From the NCBI RefSeq assembly GCF_003385115.1, contig NZ_QUNI01000017.1:56229-120228 (forward strand): DNA of 64,000 bases, in the 5' to 3' direction. Shown one piece after another: positions 1-8,194 of the stretch. Origin of the DNA: Flavobacterium aquicola. Its GTDB lineage: Bacteria > Bacteroidota > Bacteroidia > Flavobacteriales > Flavobacteriaceae. The notes below the pieces were generated by a model. That model saw only the letters and a program-made list of their open reading frames with translations. It searched no databases and was not told the origin of the DNA. The translations under genes were made by a program, and so were the position numbers. The first letter of the stretch is position 1, and each line of letters opens with the position of its first letter.

Positions 1-899
1 GTAGCTGCGCTTAATGCAGCACCAGACTTATCCATAATGTCCTGCATTTTTCTGTTGCGGAAAATACCTAATGTAAACACTGCAAAAAGTATGGCAATCA
101 GCATTGAAATGGTGGGGTTTCCAATAAAAATTATAATGGAACGCAGGGAATTTTCTTCTGCTAAAAACAATTCGCTGAATGTTGCTGTCGCCATCAAAAT
201 AACAGGAACTAACGCTGTTATAATGCTGATTTGAAAAGAAGGCATTTCAGTCTCAGTAAATGTTTTGCTTTCAAATAAACCTTTTGGAGGAAAAGCATTG
301 ATTTTTTTGATAAACTCAGGAAAAATAATTCCGGCAGCAAAAAGAGAAGGAATTGCCACTATTAATCCGTACAGGAGTGTTTTTCCAATATTAGCTTTAA
401 ATATAACCGCGATTGCTGTTGGTCCGGGATGAGGCGGTAAAAAACCGTGTGTTATCGAAAGTGCCGAAGCCATTGCAATCCCTAGATATATAATAGGCTG
501 CTTTGTGCTTTTGGCAACTGCAAAAACCATTGGAATTAAAATAATAAAACCTGCGTTGTAAAACATCGAAATTCCCACGGAGAAACCTGTAATCACCATC
601 GCCCATTTGATGTGCTTCACGCCAAAGGAATTAATCATCACCGAACTTATCCGCTGTGCTGCGCCACTGTCTGAAAGGAGATTTCCTAAGATAACGCCAA
701 ACGCAATAATTAAAATCAATGACCCCAGCGTACTGCCGATACCCTGCTGAAAGGAATTTATTAAATCAGTGAAAGGCATTCCTTTTAAAATCCCTGCAAA
801 AAATGCTGTGATTGTTAAGGCTATAAAAGCGTTAAGCTTAACGCCGGAGATTAAATACAATAACAGTAGAATACTTGCAATCAGAATCAGTAAGGACAT
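1..899 (-). CDS. gntP: GntP family gluconate:H+ symporter (C-terminal part outside the window)
   Basis: Inner-membrane permease that imports gluconate or related sugar acids with protons. The reading frame opens at ATG 897-899 on the minus strand (MSLLILIASILLLLYL) and runs off the left edge, so about 300 of the usual 440 or so residues are visible. The visible part is a string of hydrophobic helices and contains the family hallmark HGFLPPHPGP, preceded by GISMFYNAGFIILIP. It lies downstream of, and on the same strand as, the 6-phosphogluconate dehydrogenase gene, which fits a gluconate-use unit; a gluconokinase would be expected nearby but is not in the window. The family is certain from the motif; the exact substrate is inferred from the neighbour. 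Confidence 0.9.
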   Translation of the reverse strand, partial: MSLLILIASILLLLYLISGVKLNAFIALTITAFFAGILKGMPFTDLINSFQQGIGSTLGSLILIIAFGVILGNLLSDSGAAQRISSVMINSFGVKHIKWAMVITGFSVGISMFYNAGFIILIPMVFAVAKSTKQPIIYLGIAMASALSITHGFLPPHPGPTAIAVIFKANIGKTLLYGLIVAIPSLFAAGIIFPEFIKKINAFPPKGLFESKTFTETEMPSFQISIITALVPVILMATATFSELFLAEENSLRSIIIFIGNPTISMLIAILFAVFTLGIFRNRKMQDIMDKSGAALSAA

Positions 900-952
900 G
901 AAATAATTTTTTTATGGATGTGATAATTCTATTGAAAATTGAGTTTCTGTCA

Positions 953-985
953 AGACCTAACAGGTTTTTAAGACCTGCTAAGTCT
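953..985. repeat. Imperfect inverted repeat between gnd and gntP
   Basis: Arms 953-965 and 973-985 (AGACCTAACAGGT / ACCTGCTAAGTCT) pair over 13 bp with two mismatches around a 7-nt loop. There is no clean T-tract on the minus strand, so this may be an attenuator or a weak processing hairpin between gnd and gntP rather than a full terminator. Confidence 0.4.
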
Positions 986-1007
986 AATTTAATAAGATTC
1001 TCGGCGA

Positions 1008-1907
1008 TTATTCATTTTTCTCAACAGCATGACCGCCGAATTCATTTCGAAGTGCGGCCACAACCTTTCCAGAAAAGGTATCTGACATTTGGGAACGGTA
1101 ACGCATCATTATAGAAAGCGCAATTACAGGTGTTGGAACGCCTAAATCCAATGCGGTTTCTAAGGTCCATTTTCCTTCGCCAGAGGAATGCATAATTCCT
1201 TTTATACCGTCTAGTTTTGCATCTTTAGAAAAAGCATTTTCAGTCAGTTCCATCAGCCAGCTGCGTACAACAGAACCATGATTAAACAGTTTGGCTGTTT
1301 TGTGAAAATCAATATCAAATTCGGAATGTTCAAAAACTTCAAATCCTTCTGCAATAGACTGCATCATACCGTATTCGATTCCATTGTGAACCATTTTGGT
1401 AAAATGACCGCTTCCGGCTGCTCCTGTATATAGCGATCCGTTTTCGACAGAAATATTTTTGAAGACTTTAGATACATAATCAAATACATCTGCATCACCG
1501 CCTATCATTGTGCAGGCACCATTTAGCGCTCCCGAAGTTCCTCCCGAGGTTCCGCAGTCTAAAAAATCAATTCCATGTTCTTTCAATTTAGTATATCGGC
1601 GTTTGGAATCATTATAATTCGAGTTTCCACCATCGATAATAATGTCATTTTTTGACAAATGAGGCACTAATGAGTCAATAACGGCATCTACAATTTCGCC
1701 CGCAGGAACCATTAACCAAATTACTTTTCGGTTATTTAGCTTTTTGCATAATTCTTCTACAGTATGAGCTGTTTCAATTCCTTCTTTCCCAATATTAGAA
1801 ACAAATTCTAAGTTGACGTCCTGAGCAACAACTTCATAATTGTTTCTTTTTAAATTCAGGGCTAGATTGAACCCCATTTTTCCTAGTCCGATTATTCCTA
1901 TTTGCAT
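1008..1907 (-). CDS. gnd: 6-phosphogluconate dehydrogenase, decarboxylating, short (YqeC/GntZ) type
   Basis: Oxidises and decarboxylates 6-phosphogluconate to ribulose 5-phosphate. The protein has 299 aa, the short form of the family (the E. coli Gnd type has about 470 aa). The N-terminus carries the dinucleotide-binding GIIGLGKMG of a Rossmann fold, residue 30 region VAQDVN ends the second strand, and the substrate-binding signature DCGTSGGTSGA follows around residue 118. The C-terminal all-helical domain has GIMHSSGEGKWT and ends EFGGHAVEKNE. Short members are generally NAD-preferring, which is family knowledge rather than something visible here. It precedes gntP on the same strand by about 108 bp, so the two probably form a gluconate catabolic unit. 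Confidence 0.92.
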   Translation of the reverse strand: MQIGIIGLGKMGFNLALNLKRNNYEVVAQDVNLEFVSNIGKEGIETAHTVEELCKKLNNRKVIWLMVPAGEIVDAVIDSLVPHLSKNDIIIDGGNSNYNDSKRRYTKLKEHGIDFLDCGTSGGTSGALNGACTMIGGDADVFDYVSKVFKNISVENGSLYTGAAGSGHFTKMVHNGIEYGMMQSIAEGFEVFEHSEFDIDFHKTAKLFNHGSVVRSWLMELTENAFSKDAKLDGIKGIMHSSGEGKWTLETALDLGVPTPVIALSIMMRYRSQMSDTFSGKVVAALRNEFGGHAVEKNE

Positions 1908-2038
1908 TGTGTCTGTTTTCTGTTTGATTTGTAAAAATATTACTTTAGTTTAATTGCTATTAATAATTTCGGTATTTAAATTTTACTTTTGAAATGAATT
2001 ATGTTAAATAATTGAAATTTAATAATCTAAAAAAAAAA

Positions 2039-2066
2039 ACCTGCCAGAATTCAATCTGACAGGGTT
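2039..2066 (-). terminator. Rho-independent terminator of the DUF4139 gene
   Basis: Read on the minus strand, AACCCTGTCAGA and TCTGGCAGGTT form a stem directly followed by a run of eleven T. It starts 5 bp after the stop codon at 2071. Confidence 0.8.
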
Positions 2067-2070
2067 AAAT

Positions 2071-3726
2071 TTACAAATTCTCTATAATCTGATCTTTGGG
2101 ATATCGTACTTTGTAACTTATCCTGATTTTCTTGGTTTCATTTGGTTTCATCTGCAATTGCCATGTTAAAATTCCTGTTTCGGGATTTACTTTAGCACGA
2201 TCGCTTTGCAGTAATTCGATTTCAATGTCTTTATTGGAACTCAACGGATATTGGTCTTTTAATAACATTTCAATCGCTTCTTTTTTGTTATTTCTAATGG
2301 TAATATCAAAAGTGAAAGTCTGTTCTTTTTTGGAAGATAAAAACTTGGTGCCCGATTGATCCACGACTTTTTCGCGTTTGATGCTCACTTTTTTATCACG
2401 GCCCATACTCAAACTCAAAGTGTCGCTCGTTTGATTTGGTTCGATGAAAGTTTTACCCACATACATACCTTCAAAAATAATATTGGCTTCTCCTCTCAGC
2501 AGATTGTATTTGCTGTAATCGGCAATTTCGGCTAGTAAAAAAGCATCTTTTTCTGCTTTTGGTACAGCATAAAATTTATACGATGTCGGAAGCTTGATTT
2601 CTTTCAATGAAACGCTGTGTACTTTTCCACTTGATAAAATATCATAAGGAATGTCAATGTCAAAAGAAACGTTTAATTGATTTTCTGATACTGTTGTGTA
2701 ATCAGAAACAGAAGATTTTGCTAGCATCATCGGCTGTGCCTTATATTCTTCATTAGCAATCTCAACGCCTGCAACTCTTCCCTGCAGCTGATTCATTACT
2801 CCTTTATTCTTGGTAGCATAGCCACTTATAACTACTTCTTTTAACCCATTGTCAGTTGGTCTATAATTTAAGAACCAAGAACTTAATAAGGGCGCTTGAT
2901 TGTTTTGGTTGGGAACACCGCTAGATAAAGTCAGTTTTACTTTTTTCCAATCGATTCCGGTGTTTTGAATAACCTGCGCTTTGTACATCATATTGATTGG
3001 TACCGTTACACTTTCGGTGCGTAAATCATAAAATGGAGTCCATGAAGCACTATTCGATAAATAAGTAATATCCAATGGAACGGCTCCAGCCAAATTGTTC
3101 ATCACTTGGACAATTAGTTTTCCGGAAGAAGTTTTCTCTTCTTTACTAGTATCAACTTCGAGTTTGTTGTTCAATTTCTGAAGAGTCTCATTGAGTTTTT
3201 GCTCTTTTTCATTTAAGGCGTTTATTGTATTGGCAATTTCAGTTTGTTTGGCTTTGTAATAATCGACCATTTTCATTAGTTCCAATACATTCAAACCCGA
3301 ATTCACTCCCGAAACCTGCTGATTTCTGTCTAAAAGCGCCAATGTTTTGGTTTCCGAATTCTTGGCATTAGTTGTTTTTAAAAGTTCTTTTTGAACCAAA
3401 ACAATACTGTCTTTTACTTTTTTCAATGCAGGAGATTTTAAATCCACTTCATATTCCGAAACGTAGTCGTTGGTAAATTGAACCGAAAGTACCGTTACGC
3501 TCGCAGGGGCGCCTATCTGTACTGAATTTTCATTTAAATCGACGGCTACATTTTTGATGACAATCTCACTGGTGCCTAATGGCAGATTTATATTGGCTGT
3601 TTGAGAGATTTCTGCAGCGTTAAAATACACGGTCGCTGCTTTTACTTTGGCAGTCGTGAAAATTGGTTTTTGTGCAAAACTAAATGCCGAAAACAATAAC
3701 GCAAAGAGGAAATAAATTTTTTTCAT
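2071..3726 (-). CDS. Exported DUF4139 (mucoidy-inhibitor-A-like) protein
   Basis: Function unknown; DUF4140/DUF4139 proteins are envelope proteins. The start was set at ATG 3726 because it opens a clean signal peptide (MKKIYFLFALLFSAFSFAQ); an upstream ATG at 3858 would add 44 residues of repeat-like sequence. Residues about 20-110 match the N-terminal DUF4140 pattern (VYFNAAEISQTANINLPLG). A Lys/Glu-rich coiled coil follows (about 115-200), then the long DUF4139 beta region to the C-terminus, ending in ETKKIRISYKVRYP. Around residues 296-325 there is an insert, EVVISGYATKNKG followed by LQGRVAGVEI, that looks like the two signature peptides of SusC/RagA plug domains. Family call secure; the role of the insert is unknown. 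About 551 aa. Confidence 0.85.
   Translation of the reverse strand: MKKIYFLFALLFSAFSFAQKPIFTTAKVKAATVYFNAAEISQTANINLPLGTSEIVIKNVAVDLNENSVQIGAPASVTVLSVQFTNDYVSEYEVDLKSPALKKVKDSIVLVQKELLKTTNAKNSETKTLALLDRNQQVSGVNSGLNVLELMKMVDYYKAKQTEIANTINALNEKEQKLNETLQKLNNKLEVDTSKEEKTSSGKLIVQVMNNLAGAVPLDITYLSNSASWTPFYDLRTESVTVPINMMYKAQVIQNTGIDWKKVKLTLSSGVPNQNNQAPLLSSWFLNYRPTDNGLKEVVISGYATKNKGVMNQLQGRVAGVEIANEEYKAQPMMLAKSSVSDYTTVSENQLNVSFDIDIPYDILSSGKVHSVSLKEIKLPTSYKFYAVPKAEKDAFLLAEIADYSKYNLLRGEANIIFEGMYVGKTFIEPNQTSDTLSLSMGRDKKVSIKREKVVDQSGTKFLSSKKEQTFTFDITIRNNKKEAIEMLLKDQYPLSSNKDIEIELLQSDRAKVNPETGILTWQLQMKPNETKKIRISYKVRYPKDQIIENL
2750..2842 (-). other. SusC/RagA-signature-like insert inside the DUF4139 protein
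   Basis: Codes for EVVISGYATKNKG and, 6 residues later, GRVAGVEI. These resemble the VVVxGYGTQxK and LQGRVAGVxV peptides of SusC-type TonB-dependent receptors, yet the protein has no barrel. Confidence 0.55.
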
Positions 3727-3823
3727 GAGGTAGTGAGTTAAGATTATATCTCTATAGATGGCAAAAAGTTGAAAAAGGTTGGGTGTCTGCTCAAATTTTT
3801 TATAATTTTTTTTTTGCCAGGTA

Positions 3824-3922
3824 TTACAAAGATTCACACAGATTTTTGTAAGCATCATTAAAAAAATCTGTGTAAAACTATGCTAATTCTATCTTTTTTA
3901 AGTCGTTGTGAATACTTTGTAA
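3824..3922. repeat. Intergenic inverted repeat (ACAGATT family)
   Basis: Outer arms TTACAAAGATTCAC (from 3824) and GTGAATACTTTGTAA (3908-3922) and inner arms ACACAGATTTTT and AAAAAATCTGTGT (3861-3873) make a long imperfect hairpin between the DUF4139 gene and the VWA gene. The ACAGATT core recurs in other intergenic gaps of the window. Confidence 0.6.
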
Positions 3923-3925
3923 GAT

Positions 3926-5086
3926 TCATTTTTCTACGGTGTAACCTTTCACTTTTGCCAAAGCCACTATAGAAGTGTTGATTGCTTTTCCCAAATCGTC
4001 CTGTGATTTTGTTTTTTTGGCTTCGGTGTCGATGTATTGCTGGCGTTTTTTGCCCAATTCACCAATTTCTTTTTGAATAGCTTCTCTTTCCTTGGTTTTT
4101 TGAGTAATAATTTCTTGCACTTCAGCTTCGGATTTGTTTTGAAGTTCGGCTGGTAATTCTTCTTTTTTGATTTTTGCAATGGCTTTTGGATCTTGTTTTA
4201 CTCGGTCAACCAAATCCCAGCTTTCGTTTTTGTATACCGCTTTGGATTTACTTACGGCACGTTCCGCATAATTGGCAGATGAAACGCCTTGTGCATTTTT
4301 GTCCTGTACTTCCTGATTTATTTTTTTAGCAGAGCCTTTCGATCCATAGCCAATATAGGTCGAATTTATCTTTACATTGCATTTTGATATTTGATCGTCA
4401 TAAGGCGTTGATACGTATTGAATAGATTGATTTGAGTCAATGTTGAAGTATTTTCCTTTGCCATAATCGGCACCGTCTTTCCAAAAGGTATTTATGCCCT
4501 CCAAACTGCTTCCGCAAAAGATAGTATTGACGTAAATATCGTTTTTCATTGCATCACTGATCGCTTCTTTGTAGTTTATTCCGCCTTGGTTGAAGGCTTC
4601 GTTTCCTGCAATATAAATAAGCTTCATATTGTCGTTTGCTTTTCCCCATTGCAGTTTTTTTGTAGCGTCCTGAATTACCGCACCGCAATATTCGTTGCCT
4701 CCGTTGGTTCTCAAAGCAAACAATTTTTCTGAAATCAAGTCGAGGTCAGTGGTTAGTGGAGTTACTTGACGAATATAATTAGATTGCTGTGCCAAACCGT
4801 CGTTGCCGTATTCGTAAAGCGCAATTTCGATATCGGGAGTTTTTCCTGAATATTTAAGAGTGGTCAGAGTGTTTACAATATTCCAAAGTCTGGATTTGGC
4901 TTGGTCGATCAAGCCGTCCATACTGTTGGATGTGTCCAATAAAAGTGCGACTTGGATTTTGTTATTGTCTTCTCCTTTTGGCTTTTCGGGATTGATTTTT
5001 TCTACGGGTTTTGCATTCGAATTGTTACAGCTTGCAAAAGAAAGTGTTGTTGCTAAAAGCGCTGAGATAAATAGTGTCGATTTCAT
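3926..5086 (-). CDS. VWA-domain lipoprotein
   Basis: Exported lipoprotein with a von Willebrand factor A domain, likely binding a protein or ligand through a divalent metal. The N-terminus (MKSTLFISALLATTLSFASC) is a lipoprotein signal with Cys20 as the lipidation site. The VWA domain starts at about residue 44 (IQVALLLDTSNSMDGLI), where DTSNS is the MIDAS DxSxS motif. The C-terminal third is very Lys/Glu-rich with predicted coiled-coil character (SEAEVQEIITQKTKEREAIQKE). 386 aa. Substrate unknown. A pair of 11-bp direct repeats lies 70 bp upstream of the start, with a near-identical arrangement in front of the SIMPL-like gene, so both are probably controlled together, perhaps by the neighbouring LytTR regulator. 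Confidence 0.85.
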   Translation of the reverse strand: MKSTLFISALLATTLSFASCNNSNAKPVEKINPEKPKGEDNNKIQVALLLDTSNSMDGLIDQAKSRLWNIVNTLTTLKYSGKTPDIEIALYEYGNDGLAQQSNYIRQVTPLTTDLDLISEKLFALRTNGGNEYCGAVIQDATKKLQWGKANDNMKLIYIAGNEAFNQGGINYKEAISDAMKNDIYVNTIFCGSSLEGINTFWKDGADYGKGKYFNIDSNQSIQYVSTPYDDQISKCNVKINSTYIGYGSKGSAKKINQEVQDKNAQGVSSANYAERAVSKSKAVYKNESWDLVDRVKQDPKAIAKIKKEELPAELQNKSEAEVQEIITQKTKEREAIQKEIGELGKKRQQYIDTEAKKTKSQDDLGKAINTSIVALAKVKGYTVEK

Positions 5087-5117
5087 AGTTTCTAGTTTTT
5101 AAGGATTGATTACAGAT

Positions 5118-5125
5118 CAAACTTA
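5118..5125 (-). promoter_or_regulatory. -7 promoter element of the VWA gene
   Basis: Minus-strand TAAGTTTG fits TAnnTTTG. It lies 32 bp downstream of the direct-repeat operator and about 30 bp before the start codon. No good -33 TTG is seen at standard spacing, which fits an activator-dependent promoter. Confidence 0.6.
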
Positions 5126-5156
5126 GAAACTAAAAACACTCTTTTTTTGGACAAAT

Positions 5157-5188
5157 GGTGAAACGGGCTTTTCACTTGGTGAAACGGG
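5157..5188 (-). promoter_or_regulatory. Direct-repeat operator upstream of the VWA gene
   Basis: Two exact copies of GGTGAAACGGG (5157-5167 and 5178-5188 on the plus strand) with a 21-bp period, two helical turns. Read toward the gene the half-site is CCCGTTTCACC. Paired direct repeats at this spacing are typical for LytTR-domain regulators. A related site with the same period and the same distance to its -7 box lies at 6270-6297. Confidence 0.6.
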
Positions 5189-5191
5189 TTT

Positions 5192-5244
5192 AAATTAAGC
5201 CTGAAACCTGTAGCAGAATCTACTACAGGTTTCAGGCTTAATTT
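5192..5244. repeat. Perfect 22-bp inverted repeat, probable terminator
   Basis: Arms 5192-5213 and 5223-5244 are perfect reverse complements (AAATTAAGCCTGAAACCTGT... in the left arm) around a 9-nt loop. The right arm overlaps the stop codon of the SIMPL-like gene (TAA on the minus strand, 5243-5245), so it probably ends that transcript. Confidence 0.8.
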
Positions 5245-6205
5245 AAAGCTTTTGTTTTGCGGTATCGACAACAAGATTCTTTAAATCGCCATTTGGAGTA
5301 ATCAGTATAAATTGCTTATCTGTTTTAGGAATTTGTTTCTTTTCTCTATTAATGAAAATCTTTATTTCATATTGTACTTGTATAACCGGTTCCAAGATCG
5401 TAGGGTTTATTATAAAATCAAATTCTTTATTAAATACAGGCTGATAATAAAGCGTAGTCGATTTATTTGATTGATTGACATTTGCTGTTTTCTTTAAGTT
5501 TAAATAAGAATTATTATACGCTTCATAGGATTTGTACATTTCTACAGGTAAGTTTACAATAAAATCATCGGTTATTCTTTTTTCTGCATTTGTAAATGTC
5601 TCACCAAGAATTACCTCATAATTCTTGGTTTTTTCCTGTATTAACAGCTTTGCTTTGTTCATCATTTCTTTTTTGATTGATTCTAAAGTATTTGAGACAT
5701 AATCAACTCGTACCAGATCGTATATTTCATGATTGGATAAAATTGATATGAAATCGTTCAACTGATTGGGATCAGAGTATTTTATATGAATGTTTTTCTT
5801 CAACTCAAACCCAATTGGAACTTCATTGTAGGTTTTACGACTGAAAACCTTTTTCTCAACTTCATATTCATAAACAGGAACAAATGAGATCATATCTACA
5901 AAGGTTACAACATCTTTTTTGAGTTTGATTTCTGTTAATGATTGCGAAATTCTCTGATTAATTAATTCATTGACCTCTTTGGTCGTTTTACCTATTTGAG
6001 TTAAACTGAAAATAGCAGTGTATGAATCTGCCTTAACATTCGCAAGGCCTTTTACAGTTATCATAATACCATCCTGAGATGGAAAATTGATATTGATTGT
6101 TTTTTGTTCAGAATACTGATTTTGGTAATTGACATTTCCCGAAACCTGTCCAGAGCTAAACTGAGACAACAGAATGATTAAAAATGAAATGAATAGTTTT
6201 TTCAT
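5243..6205 (-). CDS. Exported SIMPL-domain-like (DUF541) protein
   Basis: Role unknown; SIMPL proteins are periplasmic or outer-membrane proteins. The N-terminus is a signal peptide (MKKLFISFLIILLSQFSSGQ). From about residue 48 (IMITVKGLANVKADSYTAIFSL) the sequence follows the SIMPL pattern: a strand ending in a conserved GxAxVxAD-type turn, then a helix with KEVNELINQRISQSL. It continues with alternating strands and helices to about residue 230, then a strand-rich tail. 320 aa, a little longer than many family members. The assignment rests on pattern only, so moderate confidence. It diverges from the sensor-kinase gene, sharing a control region that holds a 21-bp-period direct repeat like that of the VWA gene. 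Confidence 0.65.
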   Translation of the reverse strand: MKKLFISFLIILLSQFSSGQVSGNVNYQNQYSEQKTININFPSQDGIMITVKGLANVKADSYTAIFSLTQIGKTTKEVNELINQRISQSLTEIKLKKDVVTFVDMISFVPVYEYEVEKKVFSRKTYNEVPIGFELKKNIHIKYSDPNQLNDFISILSNHEIYDLVRVDYVSNTLESIKKEMMNKAKLLIQEKTKNYEVILGETFTNAEKRITDDFIVNLPVEMYKSYEAYNNSYLNLKKTANVNQSNKSTTLYYQPVFNKEFDFIINPTILEPVIQVQYEIKIFINREKKQIPKTDKQFILITPNGDLKNLVVDTAKQKL

Positions 6206-6230
6206 ATTGATAGATTTTAAGTTTACATGG

Positions 6231-6238
6231 TAAAAGTA
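6231..6238 (-). promoter_or_regulatory. -7-like element of the SIMPL-like gene
   Basis: Minus-strand TACTTTTA is one base off TAnnTTTG and lies 32 bp from the proximal operator half-site, exactly as in the VWA promoter. Confidence 0.5.
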
Positions 6239-6269
6239 TCAATAGAGGAAATATATTTTTGAGAGAATG

Positions 6270-6297
6270 GGTCAACAAGCCGTTTGACTTGGTAAAA
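6270..6297 (-). promoter_or_regulatory. Direct-repeat operator between the SIMPL-like and kinase genes
   Basis: GGTCAA (from 6270) and GGTAAA (from 6291) repeat with a 21-bp period. A 31-bp comparison with 5158-5188 gives about 20 identities, and similarity continues toward the promoter (ACCATTTGTCC versus ACCCATTCTCTC on the minus strand). Confidence 0.55.
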
Positions 6298-6352
6298 GCT
6301 ATAGTTTTGGAATTAAAAATTAACTTACTTTACACTTTCTAAATATTTGTTT

Positions 6353-8194
6353 GTGAAACATAATTTATTAATTGTTTTTGCTCTGCTCTTTTTAGCGTTT
6401 TTATTTCCTCATGAAATAATTGCGCAGTCTCCTTCTATAGAAAAAATTGAAAAAAAAAATAACGCTAAAAGTAGCAAAGCTAAAATTAGTGTAGTTGCTG
6501 ACGAATTATCTAAATCTTTGGATGAAAATAATGAATCGAATATCGCTTCGAATTATGAAAAACTGGCCAATGAGTTTCTCGGAAAAGGGGATAATGCCAA
6601 GGCCGAGGAATATTTTAAAAAAGCGCTGGCGAGCTACACCAAACTAAAACTGACCGATGACAAAACCCGTGTCACCAGAAGCCTTGCCAAAGTGCAAGAA
6701 TCACAGAAGGATTATAAGTCGGCGATTAGTAATTATGAAGTTGCCGGATCGATGGCCGAAGATAAAAGTCTCGAAAAGATTAATACTAATGATGCCAATC
6801 GTCTGCGATCGTCTGCGAGTCCGGTGGCTCAGGAAAGTTATGTGAATTCGAATATTGAATTGCTGAAAAAGGAGAAAAAAAGTGATGAGGTTTCGGATGC
6901 TTATGTGAAGAAGGCCGAAAATTCGCTTCAACAAAAAAAGAAGGAAGTTGCGATAGAAAGTTACAATCAGGCGCTCGCTTACGCGAAAGGGAAGCCGGCG
7001 AAGATCATCAAAATTAATAATGAAATTGCCAAAGTATACGCTTCGGACAATCAGTTTGACAAGGCAATCGGGATTAGCGAAAAGCTTTTGGCGGATGCCA
7101 AAACCAAACAGGATTTCACTACTCAAATCAAGCAATTGCAGTCGCTTTCGGGGCTTTATTTTCAAAAGGAAGAACCAAACAAAGCTGTTGATGCCTTAAA
7201 GGAAGCATTTGCCTTAGCACTGCAAAAAGGTAATTCGGCCGAAGCGAAAACAAGTCTGACGGCATTAACGCAGTATTATAATAAAAAAGGAAACAATAAG
7301 GAGAGTTTGGCTTTATACGATCAATTTGTTCAGAATTTCGACCAGTTAATTCATTCGGACACGACTTTGATTGATGCCAAAACATTTCAGGTGAGTGAAG
7401 ATAAAATTCGCCAGTTGGAAAAAGAAAAGTCGCTGAAAGACGAGCTGATTTCAAGGAAAAACACTTTTAATTATTTTCTATTGGGTTCAATAGGGTTGCT
7501 ATTACTGTTTTTTGTATGGATTGTAAAATCATTTTTTGCTATTAAAACTAAGAATAAGGAAATCGCTTTGCAATCGTTGCGTCGCGAAATGAATCCACAT
7601 TTTATTTTCAACAGTCTTAATAGCGTCAATCAGTTTATTTCCGAGAATAAAGAGCTGGAAGCCAATAAATACCTGACTTCGTATTCTACGCTGATGCGAA
7701 ATACAATGGAGAATTCCAACAAGGATTTTGTTTCACTGGATAACGAATTGGAGCAATTGAAGAAATATTTGGAACTGGAACATTTGCGTTTTCAGGATAA
7801 ATTTGATTTTAAAATTAGTGTTGATCCGGAATTGGATGCCGAAAGGACGATGGTTCCGAATATGATAATGCAACCGCATTTGGAGAACGCCATTTGGCAC
7901 GGTTTACGTTATTTGGATACCAAAGGACTGCTGTTGCTAAAAGTGGAGTTAATCAGCGGAAAAGTGGTGATTCGGATTGAGGATAACGGCATTGGTCTTG
8001 CCAAAAGTCAGGAGCTGAAAACGGCCAATCAAAAAGTGCACGAATCACGAGGAATGAGCAATACGAAAGAACGTATCAGTCTGCTGAATGAACTGTACAA
8101 ACAGCATATTTCTTTCATTATTTTTGAAAAAACAGTACCGGAAAGAGGAACGATTGTTGAAATTAGCTGTCCATTAATTGATAAAATACGATGA
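6353..8194 (+). CDS. LytS-like sensor histidine kinase with TPR repeats
   Basis: Membrane sensor kinase that should phosphorylate the LytTR regulator encoded immediately downstream. Start: no ATG is available; GTG 6353 gives a signal sequence VKHNLLIVFALLFLAFLFPHE, and TTG 6347 is the alternative. Residues about 60-340 are tetratricopeptide-like helices (for example EKLANEFLGKGDNAKAEEYFKKAL), predicted outside the cytoplasm. One transmembrane helix follows at about 370-390 (FLLGSIGLLLLFFVWIV). The His_kinase domain has REMNPHFIFNSLN with phospho-His near residue 416, the N-box QPHLENAIWHG and the G-box IEDNGIGL with RGMSNTKERI. This is the usual Bacteroidota layout. The stop overlaps the next start by 4 bp (ATGA), so the pair is translationally coupled. 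Confidence 0.92.
   Translation: MKHNLLIVFALLFLAFLFPHEIIAQSPSIEKIEKKNNAKSSKAKISVVADELSKSLDENNESNIASNYEKLANEFLGKGDNAKAEEYFKKALASYTKLKLTDDKTRVTRSLAKVQESQKDYKSAISNYEVAGSMAEDKSLEKINTNDANRLRSSASPVAQESYVNSNIELLKKEKKSDEVSDAYVKKAENSLQQKKKEVAIESYNQALAYAKGKPAKIIKINNEIAKVYASDNQFDKAIGISEKLLADAKTKQDFTTQIKQLQSLSGLYFQKEEPNKAVDALKEAFALALQKGNSAEAKTSLTALTQYYNKKGNNKESLALYDQFVQNFDQLIHSDTTLIDAKTFQVSEDKIRQLEKEKSLKDELISRKNTFNYFLLGSIGLLLLFFVWIVKSFFAIKTKNKEIALQSLRREMNPHFIFNSLNSVNQFISENKELEANKYLTSYSTLMRNTMENSNKDFVSLDNELEQLKKYLELEHLRFQDKFDFKISVDPELDAERTMVPNMIMQPHLENAIWHGLRYLDTKGLLLLKVELISGKVVIRIEDNGIGLAKSQELKTANQKVHESRGMSNTKERISLLNELYKQHISFIIFEKTVPERGTIVEISCPLIDKIR

Noticed and set aside
37..606. Open frames on the plus and minus strands over gntP
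   Set aside because: They are in other frames of the clear GntP permease, which has the HGFLPPHPGP motif.
3727..3858. Longer start for the DUF4139 gene at 3858
   Set aside because: It would put 44 residues, partly repeat-encoded, before a perfect signal peptide.
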